The position numbers and the translations under genes were made by a program. From positions 1 to 48,495 of the forward strand of contig WELB01000403.1 in assembly GCA_009602725.1 (NCBI GenBank): a stretch of 48,495 nucleotides of DNA, written 5' to 3'. The stretch is from Spirogloea muscicola. Its lineage: Eukaryota; Streptophyta; Zygnematophyceae; Spirogloeales; Spirogloeaceae. The notes under the pieces are model-generated. The model searched no databases. It saw only the letters and a program-made list of their open reading frames with translations, and was not told where the DNA came from. This document shows, piece by piece, positions 36,715 to 45,771 of this stretch. Position 1 is the first letter of the stretch. Each line of letters starts with the position of its first letter.

Positions 36715-37046
36715 TAAGGCGTTACTATATTATCAGATAAGCAGGTAAATTGAGGACAATTGATAGAGCATAAGATATAGCACAGTATGCCCGTGCTGTG
36801 CGGTACCAGATAGGACATAAAGATACCTGGCACAGCCCTACATAAACCGACTTAAAATTGGATCTCTATTACATTATTGCATAAATAATCTGGGGCTACA
36901 AGATAGAGCTTTTAATGAGTTAGGACATGATAGAGCACATCTATGATAACAGAACACTTCTCTATCCAATTATTTCTATCAGTTGCCATATCTTGTGCCA
37001 TAACTTTTATCTCATCCGACATTTAAAAACCTTACTGTCATAGATC
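36715..37046. other. Intergenic stretch
   Basis: AT-rich, no gene. No mirror copy of the GAGTGACTC array is visible on this side of the Zn-tail gene. Confidence 0.4.
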
Positions 37047-37130
37047 ACTAGAAGCAAGGATCACAGGGTCTGAGTTACCAGCCATTGTAGGCAAGTGTCT
37101 ACTAGCCTATAAGACCATGTTAGACACAAG
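37047..37130 (+). pseudogene. Short primase-helicase fragment
   Basis: Reads LEARITGSELPAIVGKCLLA then YKTMLDTS. Nearly identical at the nucleotide level to about 20612-20696 of the intact gene at 18861, so a recent, very small copy. Confidence 0.7.
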
Positions 37131-37181
37131 CTGCATGCCATGCCCATGCAGAGACCTCGAGACAGGACTGGCGTGCTTAAA

Positions 37182-37768
37182 TTAAGAGCAATCTGTATCT
37201 GAGCCTCCTATTATCCCACACTGACATTGGCCAGTGTCATCCTTCTCTACACAGATGCATTTGTTGCCACAACCTCCGTAATTTGTGCGGCTACCTTGCG
37301 CTTCTGGTGCAGATTTTGGACCAGACACAATCACCAGTGTTTGGGTGTCTAACGCACGATTGCCCATTTGAGCACGTCCCTTGTACTGTGCATGTGTCAT
37401 CTTCTGAGCACATCTTGGGGGGGGTAGAGGCAACTGCGCACAGTCTGCAAGCAGATAATAGCCCATGTGCGATGTCATACAAGTCTTCGTGGTATTCAGC
37501 TCTATTTGTTGGGTATACCATCTGCGAGATTTGGTGTACATGCAGACGCAGTTAAAGTAGACACCCAAGTGCCTCTCTCTTTTGTAACAAAAGATCCCGT
37601 TATATTCATGCAATGCTGGCCGCGCCGCCCAAGCCCCACAGAATCTGCATCAAGCACAGTATTCTGTGATGCACATACCTGGTGATAGGCGCTTCCGCGA
37701 TGGGATACTGTTGCATATGCATGGCTAAACAAGATTGCAAGTGTAAACGCAAGGCATAACAAATACAT
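37182..37768 (-). pseudogene. Frameshifted secreted cysteine-rich gene
   Basis: Starts at 37768 with a signal peptide (MYLLCLAFTLAILFSHAYA). The frame stops near 37502, where another frame continues in register (AEYHEDLYDIAHGLLSACRL, PPKMCSEDDTCTVQGTC, CVWSKIC). A third frame then carries NYGGCGNKCICVEKDDTGQC to the stop at 37182. The first shift is at GGTATACCC near 37510 and looks like a single-base change, not an intron. Cysteine content and signal peptide place it with 6530-7297. Function unknown. Confidence 0.6.
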
Positions 37769-38115
37769 GTCTCTTTTTATTGTCGATCCTTCTTTAACAA
37801 CGCACTCAGTTTACAAGAGCATCACACTGAGCCATTTATAAAGCTAACTTGTTTATGGCCCAAGAGACATAATTTACCTACAAGATGAGCATCTTCTACC
37901 CAAACTCATCGCGTCCCAGATGTTCTTCAACATTGTAAGATATTCTCTTGTTGCAGGAACAAGGCTGTGAATTTTGCAAGACAGCGAAGTGCTTGCTCCC
38001 TGGTATGGCCGGCGTTACATCTCCAAAAGCTACAATGCCGATGTCTTAGAGGTTATAGCCGCATTACATGTAACAGGGCCTCTATTTTTTAAACAAACGT
38101 TACGCTTACTACAGA
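37769..38115. other. Intergenic stretch
   Basis: No gene or repeat recognised between the broken Cys-rich gene and the stop of 38116-38997. Confidence 0.4.
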
Positions 38116-38997
38116 TTATACAACAATGACTCTTTCTAGCTGCACCTTTATACAGTGTAATATCCTTACAATGTTATCTCTCTGGTTTATCCTGTTCAAT
38201 GATAGAGGATATTCACTTGCGCTTGGGAACCTTTTTATTAGCGTTTTTGCGCTAGGAATCTTGTTCCTTGTTATAAAAGAGAGGCAATCTTTTGAAAAGA
38301 CACCCCTGTAAAAGCGTGCATCTAGACCACTTAGTATAAGACCAAAGACTACTTTATCGTCTCTCTTGTTGTTGTACCTGTCTAGTGCAGACGCAAGCAT
38401 TTCTCCGCATAACTGGCACTCTTTGTAATGTTTGCTGTAGTTCCCAGGAGCTTTGTCTTCTACGACCACTAAGTACTCATCAGTTAGGTGGCCGCTGGAT
38501 CGATCTAAAAATACTCCGTAGTCGGGGATAGATGTTATCTCATACGACAAGAAGGAGAATTTAAAGCGCGGTCTCGGCCTAAAGTGGAGGACTTCAGACT
38601 CGAATCCAGTGTAGGTGAGAAGATCTGATGCAACCGCGTCTACTGGTGGCTCGTCGTCAAAGACAGTCAACTGCACAAGTCTGTTGAAGAAAGCTCTTTG
38701 CTCTGCGGATATATGCATTGCCGAAGAAGAGTCTCTTACATCAGCGCATGAGAGCAAGAGTCTATTTGAATCTGGGTGCAGCATTACTGTTGTTATGTCA
38801 ATGTTCCCAACTATGTCATCTCGGGCACCGTCTTCTATATCTATCCTCAATATCTCGAGCTGTATGTATCTCCATCTAGATGTCTGTTCCCAGATCTCTT
38901 TAGAGTCATTAGGATGCTTGTAGTCCTCATCAGATGACATCCAGCTATCTTTTAACGGAGCAGCTAATACTCCTTTGCTACTCTTTGGGTCCGTCAT
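38116..38997 (-). CDS. PD-(D/E)XK nuclease-like family protein
   Basis: 293 residues, ATG start, complete. The core is ITSIPDYGVF, EYLVVVEDKAPGN and YKECQLCGEMLASALDRY. SIPD-Y keeps the Asp, E-D-K is intact and Gln sits in CQLCGE. The N-terminal third is acidic. About 100 bp upstream plus the first ~20 codons are duplicated at 44489-44643, and the non-coding part is as well conserved as the coding part. That duplication marks 38998-39097 as its probable promoter region. No signal peptide. Confidence 0.77.
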   Translation of the reverse strand: MTDPKSSKGVLAAPLKDSWMSSDEDYKHPNDSKEIWEQTSRWRYIQLEILRIDIEDGARDDIVGNIDITTVMLHPDSNRLLLSCADVRDSSSAMHISAEQRAFFNRLVQLTVFDDEPPVDAVASDLLTYTGFESEVLHFRPRPRFKFSFLSYEITSIPDYGVFLDRSSGHLTDEYLVVVEDKAPGNYSKHYKECQLCGEMLASALDRYNNKRDDKVVFGLILSGLDARFYRGVFSKDCLSFITRNKIPSAKTLIKRFPSASEYPLSLNRINQRDNIVRILHCIKVQLERVIVV

Positions 38998-39124
38998 TTT
39001 GCTGTCTATCTTGCGCTCTGCATGATGGCCTGTTCTGTCTGATACAAGGTCTCATAAAAAGCCTGTAATAATGCATAATATGTGCGCCTTTAGCAGGTCT
39101 GGGTGGGATACTCGCAATGACGTT

Positions 39125-39210
39125 AATATGCGATTGGCGCGACTGAAGTCATCACAGCACCCTTGCTTGGCAGGTGCTCGGCAGGCCCGACACATATGGC
39201 GCCGTTCCAC
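39125..39210 (-). pseudogene. Cys-cluster fragment of primase-helicase
   Basis: The minus strand reads RRHMCRACRAPAKQGCCDDF then SRANR, the C-terminal cysteine cluster of the 9270-type gene. Only about 30 codons remain. Confidence 0.6.
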
Positions 39211-39303
39211 CGTTTTGCTGTTGTTATATAATTTATGACAATAAATCGCGCAATTTTAAGATACTCTATTGCGTGTTTGCAAGTTACGTGCCTGACTGTG
39301 TAT

Positions 39304-40385
39304 TCAGCAAGAGAGATCTACTGCATACTTCCTTACTTTCCACAGGTCAGCTAGCAATCTCACTCTATCTTTTGGATCCGATATGCGGAGCCCCTTTCTC
39401 GATGGGTACTTGATCACTACAGCAGGCAAGGATGGGGGCCCTCTAGCAAGGCTGTGCAAGTACTCCTCTGTCAACGTTAGACAGTACAAGTGCACTTCAT
39501 CACCTTTTACCTTAATTCCAACTACCTTATCAGGGTACAAGTATCCTTTGTTCCTGTAGTTTGCTTGAAAAGCTGCTATCATGCATGCTGCTAGTTGCAC
39601 GTCGCCCTCGCTATATCTTGTGTCATCAATGTGCTTGTTCTCTTGCATCACCCATATAACATCAAGGCCCTTCCTGCCCTCTCTGTATGCCTCAGCCGCA
39701 AAGCTTCTGTCACCAACTACAAGCCTTAAAGAGCAAGGCCTCATAGTAAGGTCCTTGCCATTGTCGTACTTTACAGCCTTCAGGAGCTCTATTGCCATGT
39801 CGTCAATGAACCTCTCTTCCCTTGGGATATCGTTCACTCTGGCATTGTTCTCAAGCACAAGCCTTAGCTTAACCAGGAAGGAGAGAGAAGTCTCGCTCAT
39901 GCTCTGGTGGTCTCTTGGATCAAAGATCTTTATTTGCTCCTCATTAAAGCCTTCTAAGCAGCAGAGATCTCTTGCAGAATCTGGCATGTCTGGTGCACTT
40001 ATTACGCCCACGATGCTATCAAGAGAGTCCGTCTTATTTATTGTTATGCGCAAGCTGTCTTTTTCTATGTAATTAAACCTGCTTGTAGAGCTCTTGTATG
40101 AATGCCTATCAGATGGGTCAGTAAGCGNCTTGGATCAAAGATCTTTATTTGCTCCTCATTAAAGCCTTCTAAGCAGCAGAGATCTCTTGCAGAATCTGGC
40201 ATGTCTGGTGCACTTATTACGCCCACGATGCTATCAAGAGAGTCCGTCTTATTTATTGTTATGCGCAAGCTGTCTTTTTCTATGTAATTAAACCTGCTTG
40301 TAGAGCTCTTGTATGAATGCCTATCAGATGGGTCAGTAAGCGGCTCCTTGTAGCTTACGTGCTTCCTTTTCCTAGGATTGGCCAT
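39304..40385 (-). CDS. PD-(D/E)XK-like protein, interrupted by assembly duplicate
   Basis: As written, the gene is broken by a 215-bp insertion that repeats its own sequence around an N. Removing one copy leaves 288 codons from the ATG at 40385 (MANPRKRKHVSYKEPL) to the stop at 39304. It groups with 44795-45643: VIWVMQENKHIDDTRYSEGD and VQLAACMIAAFQANY stand where other members have E-D-K and the Gln helix. In this subgroup the Asp preceding the E-x-K strand is not obvious (AYREGRKGLDVIWVM), so activity is doubtful. The basic N-terminus could be a nuclear signal. Confidence 0.72.
39914..40342. other. Duplicated contig overlap around a single N
   Basis: 39914-40127 and 40129-40342 are the same 214 bp, separated only by the N at 40128. 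The break falls in the middle of an open gene whose frame is restored if one copy is removed. This is the signature of two overlapping contigs joined end to end rather than merged. Confidence 0.93.
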
Positions 40386-40486
40386 GGTGAGCCGTCATAC
40401 ACTGCAGACCCGCAGAAGCTAAGAGGAGACCAATTTACACCGGGCCCGCTGTCTACCTTGTTGTCCGCTCGCGCTTTTAAAGAGTA

Positions 40487-40966
40487 CTATGGCATGAATA
40501 TATGCAAAGAATCGTTGCAAAAATCTACCTCCATTTTTGCATTGGTCGTCCGCATATAATCTGTGCCAAGTATATTTACTTCACTAAAGTGTGAACGTGC
40601 TGGCGACTCTAGCACGCTTAACGCTGTGCCGTTGATATTTACACTCGTTGGATTGCTTGGATTCTGGACAAGCCTTCCAAAAGCGCTAAACGCGTCGCTG
40701 CAAAGATACGTCTGCGGTGAACAGGTGTCTATTATCATATGAACATTCCTCATCCTTGATGCACCCACGGCTATTTTTAGAGAGGCAAAGAGCCGGTTGT
40801 GTGGTCCCCATATGATTCCACGGATGTCCTTGGCTACAGAGTCATCCGCGCATTCGCTTAGATATGGGATTCCTAAACCTGCAGATATGTCATAGCGAAG
40901 GTCTCGAGCATTAACGTCTGTGAGCAATACATCAAACTCTAGAGGAGAGTATTGTGCGTCAAACAT
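40487..40966 (-). CDS. Retropepsin-like protein with DTGS changed to DTCS
   Basis: 159 residues, complete, aligned along its length with 17028-17513: FDVLLTDV, IIWGPHNRLFASLKIA, VHMIIDTCSPQTYLC, VNINGTALSVLESP and VNILGTDYMR. The catalytic loop Asp-Thr-Gly-Ser has Cys in place of the invariant Gly. The Asp is kept but the fireman's-grip Gly is lost, so activity is doubtful. The frame is otherwise intact, which may mean a non-catalytic role or a recent loss. No signal peptide; no retroelement genes nearby. Confidence 0.7.
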   Translation of the reverse strand: MFDAQYSPLEFDVLLTDVNARDLRYDISAGLGIPYLSECADDSVAKDIRGIIWGPHNRLFASLKIAVGASRMRNVHMIIDTCSPQTYLCSDAFSAFGRLVQNPSNPTSVNINGTALSVLESPARSHFSEVNILGTDYMRTTNAKMEVDFCNDSLHIFMP

Positions 40967-41343
40967 ATCTATGAACGGTAATACCTTAAGACAGCACAGA
41001 CGTTCGTGTCAGTTTACGCACTTGCAACGGGTTAATGTCTTCAAAAATAAGATTTAAGATGTAGAGGGTATCAAATTTATGATATGTCAGGACTTACGGA
41101 GTATACTATAGACGTTCTTATCGTCAGATCATATGCCCTATGTAGGCAACTATAAAGTCTTTTGCAAAGGGTTAATTCGCTAAAACAATTATACAAGTGA
41201 ATTCGACAAGAACGACATAGCTAGGTTGCGGGGAATAAGAAGTAACTACAATAGCTTGATGCATAAAATTGAAACATTAAAAGAAAAAGAGCGCTAAGGG
41301 TGTGTTGCAAAAGCTTGCACTTGTGTTGGAAAACTCTGTCAAC
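40967..41343. other. Intergenic stretch
   Basis: AT-rich, no gene. A non-ATG extension of the next gene (from a GTG at 41302) is not preferred, because the signal peptide begins at the ATG at 41344. Confidence 0.4.
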
Positions 41344-41826
41344 ATGAGATATACGTTGCCTGTGCTGTTAATAATATTGCTAACAAGGAGAGCAGAGGCA
41401 GACAGCTGTGCAGGATACACAAGTTGCACAACATGTGAAGAGGTATACAGTGCTGAAACCGATTGCTGCTTTGTTGACAAGCAATGTAAGCAGTGCGGCG
41501 GGACTAAGATTGTAGATAGTGCAGGAGCAGAAACTTGCAATTCTGACAGCTACAAGACTACGGGGCTTACATGCGACTCTGAAACACTAGCACAAAACCC
41601 GGCAGCCAAGGGATGCCGTTCTTGTGCAGAGATATTCAGCACCACATCAACATGTTGTTTTGTAGAGGATAATTGCAAACAGTGTGGGTCGGTATTCGCT
41701 AATAACACATGTTTTCCAGACTCAGTGGATCCAGGAGTATCATCCGCCAATATAGATGCAACGAAGACAGTTGCAAGTATGATAATAGCAATAAGTGCCA
41801 TCTACCAGTTCCTACTAATAAGCTGA
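41344..41826 (+). CDS. Secreted PSI-like protein with hydrophobic tail
   Basis: 160 residues from the ATG at 41344. MRYTLPVLLIILLTRRAEA is a signal peptide. Two cysteine repeats follow with the same order: CTTCEEVYSAETDCCFVDKQ-CKQCG and CRSCAEIFSTTSTCCFVEDN-CKQCG, which resembles the plexin-semaphorin-integrin (PSI) pattern. The C-terminus ends in a hydrophobic stretch (ASMIIAISAIYQFLLIS) after a small-residue region (GVSSAN), typical of a GPI-anchor signal or a terminal membrane segment. NNT is a possible glycosylation site. Probably a small cell-surface protein; partner unknown. Confidence 0.7.
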   Translation: MRYTLPVLLIILLTRRAEADSCAGYTSCTTCEEVYSAETDCCFVDKQCKQCGGTKIVDSAGAETCNSDSYKTTGLTCDSETLAQNPAAKGCRSCAEIFSTTSTCCFVEDNCKQCGSVFANNTCFPDSVDPGVSSANIDATKTVASMIIAISAIYQFLLIS

Positions 41827-42039
41827 TAAGACATAAGCTGGTGTATTCTTAGAAGTCTAGCTACAACTCTTTCAATGACATAATAATGCAGAAGGTGATC
41901 CAGGCACCGGAAAAAAGGCTAAAAGATCAGACTTCCTACGTAACCAAAGATTGGCCGCGAGGAAGATGGCATCATCTTGAACATTCTAAACACGTAGCAA
42001 GGCCTGGGTGCTTCTGCTACTCTTTTGTACTTTTTAAAA

Positions 42040-42235
42040 GGTTTTAGAAGGGGTACATGGGGTGCATGCTAAAGAAGCTCCATGAGGCCCAGGTCCCAGG
42101 GGTGCAGAATCGTCACAAGCCCAATCCAGCTCAATCGCCATACCCCACCAACTCCTCCACACAAACGATGTTACCAATCACATCAATATGCGACCGATTG
42201 GCCCGACTGAAGTCATCACAGCAGCTTATAGAAGA
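42040..42235 (-). pseudogene. Inverted C-terminal primase-helicase fragment
   Basis: Reverse complement of about 30690-30845 with moderate divergence: DDFSRANRSHIDVIGN, CVEELVGYGD, then the downstream TACCCCA-type flank. The match includes non-coding DNA after the stop, so a chromosomal segment, not a transcript, was copied. Confidence 0.65.
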
Positions 42236-42299
42236 AATGAAGTGGGAAAAACCCTTAAAGAGTGATTTTTAGAATAGCGACATCTGTTGGCCTTTATAT

Positions 42300-42665
42300 G
42301 ACACCCAAAACTGAACCCCGCCGGCATATCGATATCATTACCAATATTATTTATGTGGAGGAGCACCTTCGGGATGATAATTATGCAGAGTAATATCAGA
42401 CTCCTGAGACCAATTTAGAGTACGATGGAGTCAGGTGGAGTCAGGTCGATTTGTTATGAAAAAAGTTATAAGCAATAACAATATATACCTTTATTCTCCT
42501 TATTTCTTGTATTATTTCTTAATATTTACAAATGGAGTACGGAGTACAGTCGTAAAAGGTCTATAGAGGGATGGATACCCTAACACCATCATCTATAGAT
42601 ATTCTTATGAGCGTACTCAGTACTCCATAATTCATTTGTGATAGAAGATGTAAAGTAACACTCTT
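42300..42665 (+). mobile_element. Deletion derivative with joined element ends
   Basis: A 5' leader (CCCAAAACTGAACCCCG, as at 35020) is fused directly to the last codons of a primase-helicase (HIDIITNIIYVEEHLRDDNY, stop). GAGTACGATGGAGTCAGGTG iterons follow. From 42369 the sequence parallels 24185-24510: spacer, GGAGTACGGAGTACAGTCGT, TCTATAGAGGG, short gap, then the inverted left-end set with CGTACTCAGTACTCC. All coding sequence except the tail is gone. Confidence 0.6.
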
Positions 42666-42966
42666 AATCCTTCTCTTCTTTCATATCGTTGATGTTGTCT
42701 CTGAAGTAGTCGGGACTACATTCATAGTTGTGCTGGAAGAACAATCATAAGAGTGCGTATAATATCTTAGCTAGCTTATATGTTCCTTAAATTGCACACA
42801 TCATTTGTAGCATTTTATGCGTCTCTCAATCTGCAGCAAGATGCTGTTAGAAGATTGAGGCCATGCCTTGAACTGGAGGCAATTACATGACAATATAGCC
42901 AGTAAGCACAACAAATACAGGTATAGTACGGCGTCATCTCCTTGAGAGTGTGAGGCGCGATGTCTA

Positions 42967-43231
42967 CTTCATGAGACAAGAGGGAGCATGCATGTAGTTC
43001 AAGAACAAATTCATGAACTACATGCGGTTTAGGCATCCCGGTGTTAAGTACAAGTGGACGTCTGACTACAGCTCGTTTAACAGGCTAGGGTACAGCGTAA
43101 AATACCTAAACTTTTGCAAGGGATGTGGCTCCCATGCCGAGATAGGATGTTGCACGCAGTACAGCCTTGCCAATCGGAGCAAGAGATATGTGGTACACGG
43201 CCTGCTGTGCGTAGGGAGTGAACATGATTGA
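42967..43231 (+). pseudogene. C-terminal primase-helicase fragment
   Basis: DVYFMRQEGACM is followed by an in-frame stop, then FKNKFMNYMRFRHPGVKYKW, TSDYSSFNRLGYSVKYLNFC and KGCGSHAEIGCCTQYSLANR to a stop at 43231. Closest to the 18861 gene. It is followed by GAGAGTGT-type iterons. Confidence 0.7.
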
Positions 43232-43450
43232 ACAAATAGCTGCGAGTGTGTAAGGCCATACACTCTCACACACTCAGAGCTTATTATAGCAAGATTGGAT
43301 AGAGACACACCCTATACTTGTTATTTTTTATCCCACTTGAGAGTGTGTAGAGAACGTTCTCTTGGAAACGTTAGCATATGGTTGTCTAGGGATACAAGGA
43401 AATGAGAGCGTATAAAGGAGCACACTCAGGACACTCTGCGCACTCTCAAA
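43232..43450. repeat. GAGAGTGT / ACACTCTC iteron region
   Basis: ACACTCTCACACACTCAGAG at 43260, CTTGAGAGTGTGTAGAG near 43338, and CACACTCAGGACACTCTGCG then CACTCTCAAAG near 43421-43450. Inner and outer clusters about 80 bp apart match the layout of the right ends of the intact elements. Confidence 0.6.
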
Positions 43451-44040
43451 GAGGCGATATCATGGGTATCGGAATAGCCAAGCTATTAGCATATTTCAGA
43501 CAATCAAATCGTCCAGATGCCCTTAGCCATTTATTCTATATCTCAGGATGCATGATTTGGTAGCCCGCGAGCGCTGGCTAGCATTGTTTAATTGGCTATT
43601 AGCTGGCGATATCTGTATTATGTGCTCAACCTTACCTGGCATTGAATGAGTTGGTTACTCACTAAGACTCGTATATTTATGGGAGGACTGCGCATAGTAT
43701 TTGCTAAATACAGCAAAAAGCGTTACAATTTCTTGTCAGACGCAAGGCAATTACCTATATTAACGATAATTCTCAAATAAATTAGAACATCGTGAATATC
43801 TGAGCATTTTGTATATTTTTGACCACAATTAAGGCTTAAACGTGCTATATTGGCAAAAAGCTGCGGTGCCACAATTAAGACGTAAAGTGTGTGTATTAGG
43901 ATATATTTATAGGTAATATTGGCTAAAAGCTGCGGTGCAAGTAAAATGTGTGTGTGGCATAAGATAAAGATGATAATGGCAAAAAGATGCTAAAAGCAAT
44001 GCTAAATGAAAAAGCCTAAATAATCAATTAAAACGTAAGA
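43451..44040. other. Non-coding stretch with degenerate repeats
   Basis: Between 43820 and 44000 three diverged units follow each other: CACAATTAAG.CGTAAA, then ATATTGGCAAAAAGCTGCGG or ATATTGGCTAAAAGCTGCGG, then a weaker third (AATGGCAAAAAGATGC). No gene. Confidence 0.5.
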
Positions 44041-44053
44041 TATGTACAGTACC

Positions 44054-44240
44054 GGGTAAGTTGCCTTAGTTACCCATACTTACCCAGTGCTCAGCACTTG
44101 CAAGAATACACCGTATACACACACTTTACTTTCTTTCCAATTGGGTGTATTGGGTAAGTACCCAGGGGGTAACAAAAAGGTCTTGCTAGAGAGACAAGAG
44201 GAATAGGAGTGAGGTTCTGAAGGTAACCCGACTTACCCAT
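44054..44240. repeat. Orphan GGGTAAGT / ACTTACCC iteron array
   Basis: GGGTAAGTTG at 44054, TACCCATACTTACCCAG at 44070, TTGGGTGTATTGGGTAAGTA near 44141, CCCAGGGGGTAAC at 44161 and GGTAACCCGACTTACCCATG near 44222. Clusters face each other across short spacers, as at the ends of the primase-helicase elements, but no primase-helicase sequence is found beside them. Confidence 0.6.
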
Positions 44241-44488
44241 GGCTTGCTGTATTATGTTAAACCTGTAGTAATGCAGTCGGATGGGCCTTTTTAAAAGAAA
44301 ACATCTGTTATCTTTGATCAGATCTTTTACAAGTACTTATATCTTGCTGTAGCGTCTTCTTAACTGGAAATACAACACATAATAAGACCGTAATTTGCGC
44401 AAGGCATCACGTTATCGGTAATTTATGCACTCTATTACAGATCTGTCTCTCCTGTAGCATTGCACAATTAGTACATGGTGTTCTCACA
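44241..44488. other. Intergenic stretch
   Basis: No gene or repeat recognised. Confidence 0.35.
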
Positions 44489-44643
44489 CCTGTTAAAGGC
44501 GCACATATTATGTATTATTACGGGCTTTTATGAGATCTTGTATTAGACAGAACAGGCCATCACGCAGAGCGCAGGATGGACAGCAAGATGACGGACCTAA
44601 AGAGTAGCAAATGAGTCTTAACCGCTCAGTTAAGAGATAGCTG
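44489..44643 (+). pseudogene. 5' fragment of nuclease-like gene with its promoter
   Basis: Matches the reverse complement of 38938-39097: ~90 bp upstream of the start codon, then ATGACGGACCTAAAGAGTAG and about 20 codons, with an early TGA after eight residues (MTDLKSSK). Similarity ends after GATAGCTGG. The upstream part is as similar as the coding part. Confidence 0.75.
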
Positions 44644-44794
44644 GATAGATCTCATATAATTGGCGGCGTATAAAGGTGCGAATTATACAGACAGCAAACA
44701 AGATGGCAACGGGCCTCCGAAGCGCTTCTAAAACAGCACGAGGTTATAACAAGGGGCTCTTTTGTGGAGTGAGTGCCAACGTATTGCACAGCCG

Positions 44795-45643
44795 CTAAAG
44801 GTCATCGTATGATGGCTGTATAGAGAGTCCGTACGCCCTTATCTGTGCAAGGTTCTGGAATATAGTTACTCTGTCCTCTTGGTTAGCTAGATACAGCCCT
44901 CTAGTCTTGGGATAAACCAACACCCTTAACCTGTGCATATTTGGGATACCGCTGGTAAGCTCATCTAGGTACTCGTCAGTAATGCCCGCAGAGCACGTGT
45001 ATATGCGGTCGCCTTTTATTAGGGTGCCTATAAGCTTTGTAGGTCTCCCACTTATTAGGTTGGACCTGTTGCGCTGCGCAGCAGCTATCAGACATACTAC
45101 CAGCTGGACAATGCCGTTCTTATACCTGGTATCGTGTCTATGCTTGTCTTCATCCAAGATCCATATAGTCTTGGTACCTCTACGACCCTCTCTATCAGCG
45201 TAAGCGGCAAACCGTGCACTACCTACAACAAGCTCGAGATTGCATGGAACCATGGTGAAATTGTGCCCGTCTTCTAGGTCTAAACAGTAGAACAGGTGAG
45301 CAGCAAATTCGTGCAGATAGCTCTCAAACCTGCTAACCTGCATGTCTTGGCTGTTGTTCCACAAGACCATCCTTAGCTTATCATAGAATAGTACCACGTC
45401 TTTGGTCATACCCGCATTCTTGGAAGGATTAAAGGATAGGACATCTCTTTTACAGAGATTGGCAGCCAGTATCTCTCTTGCAGTGTCGGGCATTGTAATA
45501 TCTGCTGGATCATAACTTACGATATCACTGAGATCATCTGTTAGAGCTATGTCTATATTAAGAGCATCATGTTCAGCCTTTCCAAAGTGCGAAGTATCAA
45601 CAGCAAATCTGTAGGTGTCATTGTCCCTGTAAAAAACGGCCAT
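44795..45643 (-). CDS. PD-(D/E)XK nuclease-like family protein, divergent subgroup
   Basis: 282 residues, ATG start, complete. It pairs with 39304-40385: TIWILDEDKHRHDTRYKNG (E-D-K) and VQLVVCLIAAAQRN (Gln helix), preceded by ADREGRRGTK. The region before the E-x-K strand differs from the other subgroups, and the usual P-D or S-D residue is not clear. N-terminal IDIALTDDLSDIVSYDPADI and MPDTAREIL resemble the partner copy (MPDSARDL). No signal peptide. Nuclease activity is inference. Confidence 0.73.
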   Translation of the reverse strand: MAVFYRDNDTYRFAVDTSHFGKAEHDALNIDIALTDDLSDIVSYDPADITMPDTAREILAANLCKRDVLSFNPSKNAGMTKDVVLFYDKLRMVLWNNSQDMQVSRFESYLHEFAAHLFYCLDLEDGHNFTMVPCNLELVVGSARFAAYADREGRRGTKTIWILDEDKHRHDTRYKNGIVQLVVCLIAAAQRNRSNLISGRPTKLIGTLIKGDRIYTCSAGITDEYLDELTSGIPNMHRLRVLVYPKTRGLYLANQEDRVTIFQNLAQIRAYGLSIQPSYDDL

Positions 45644-45771
45644 TTATCTAAGACAGCTTAGTAAGCCTAGTTGCTATCAGTACATCACTTTTAATGGCTT
45701 ATCTTGTGAGTAAATAGCCAGTTTATTGATGAATTGCAGAGATCCTAGGTAATGTCTAGACAGCACTTGCC

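Noticed and set aside
37182-37768. Introns as the explanation for the three frames of the cysteine-rich gene
   Set aside because: The first frame change happens within a few bases at GGTATACCC with continuous homologous-looking sequence. There is no room for an intron or splice sites.
41886-41990. GATCCAGGCACCGGAAAAAA as a Walker A remnant (GDPGTGKK)
   Set aside because: No helicase sequence on either side in that frame; probably coincidence.
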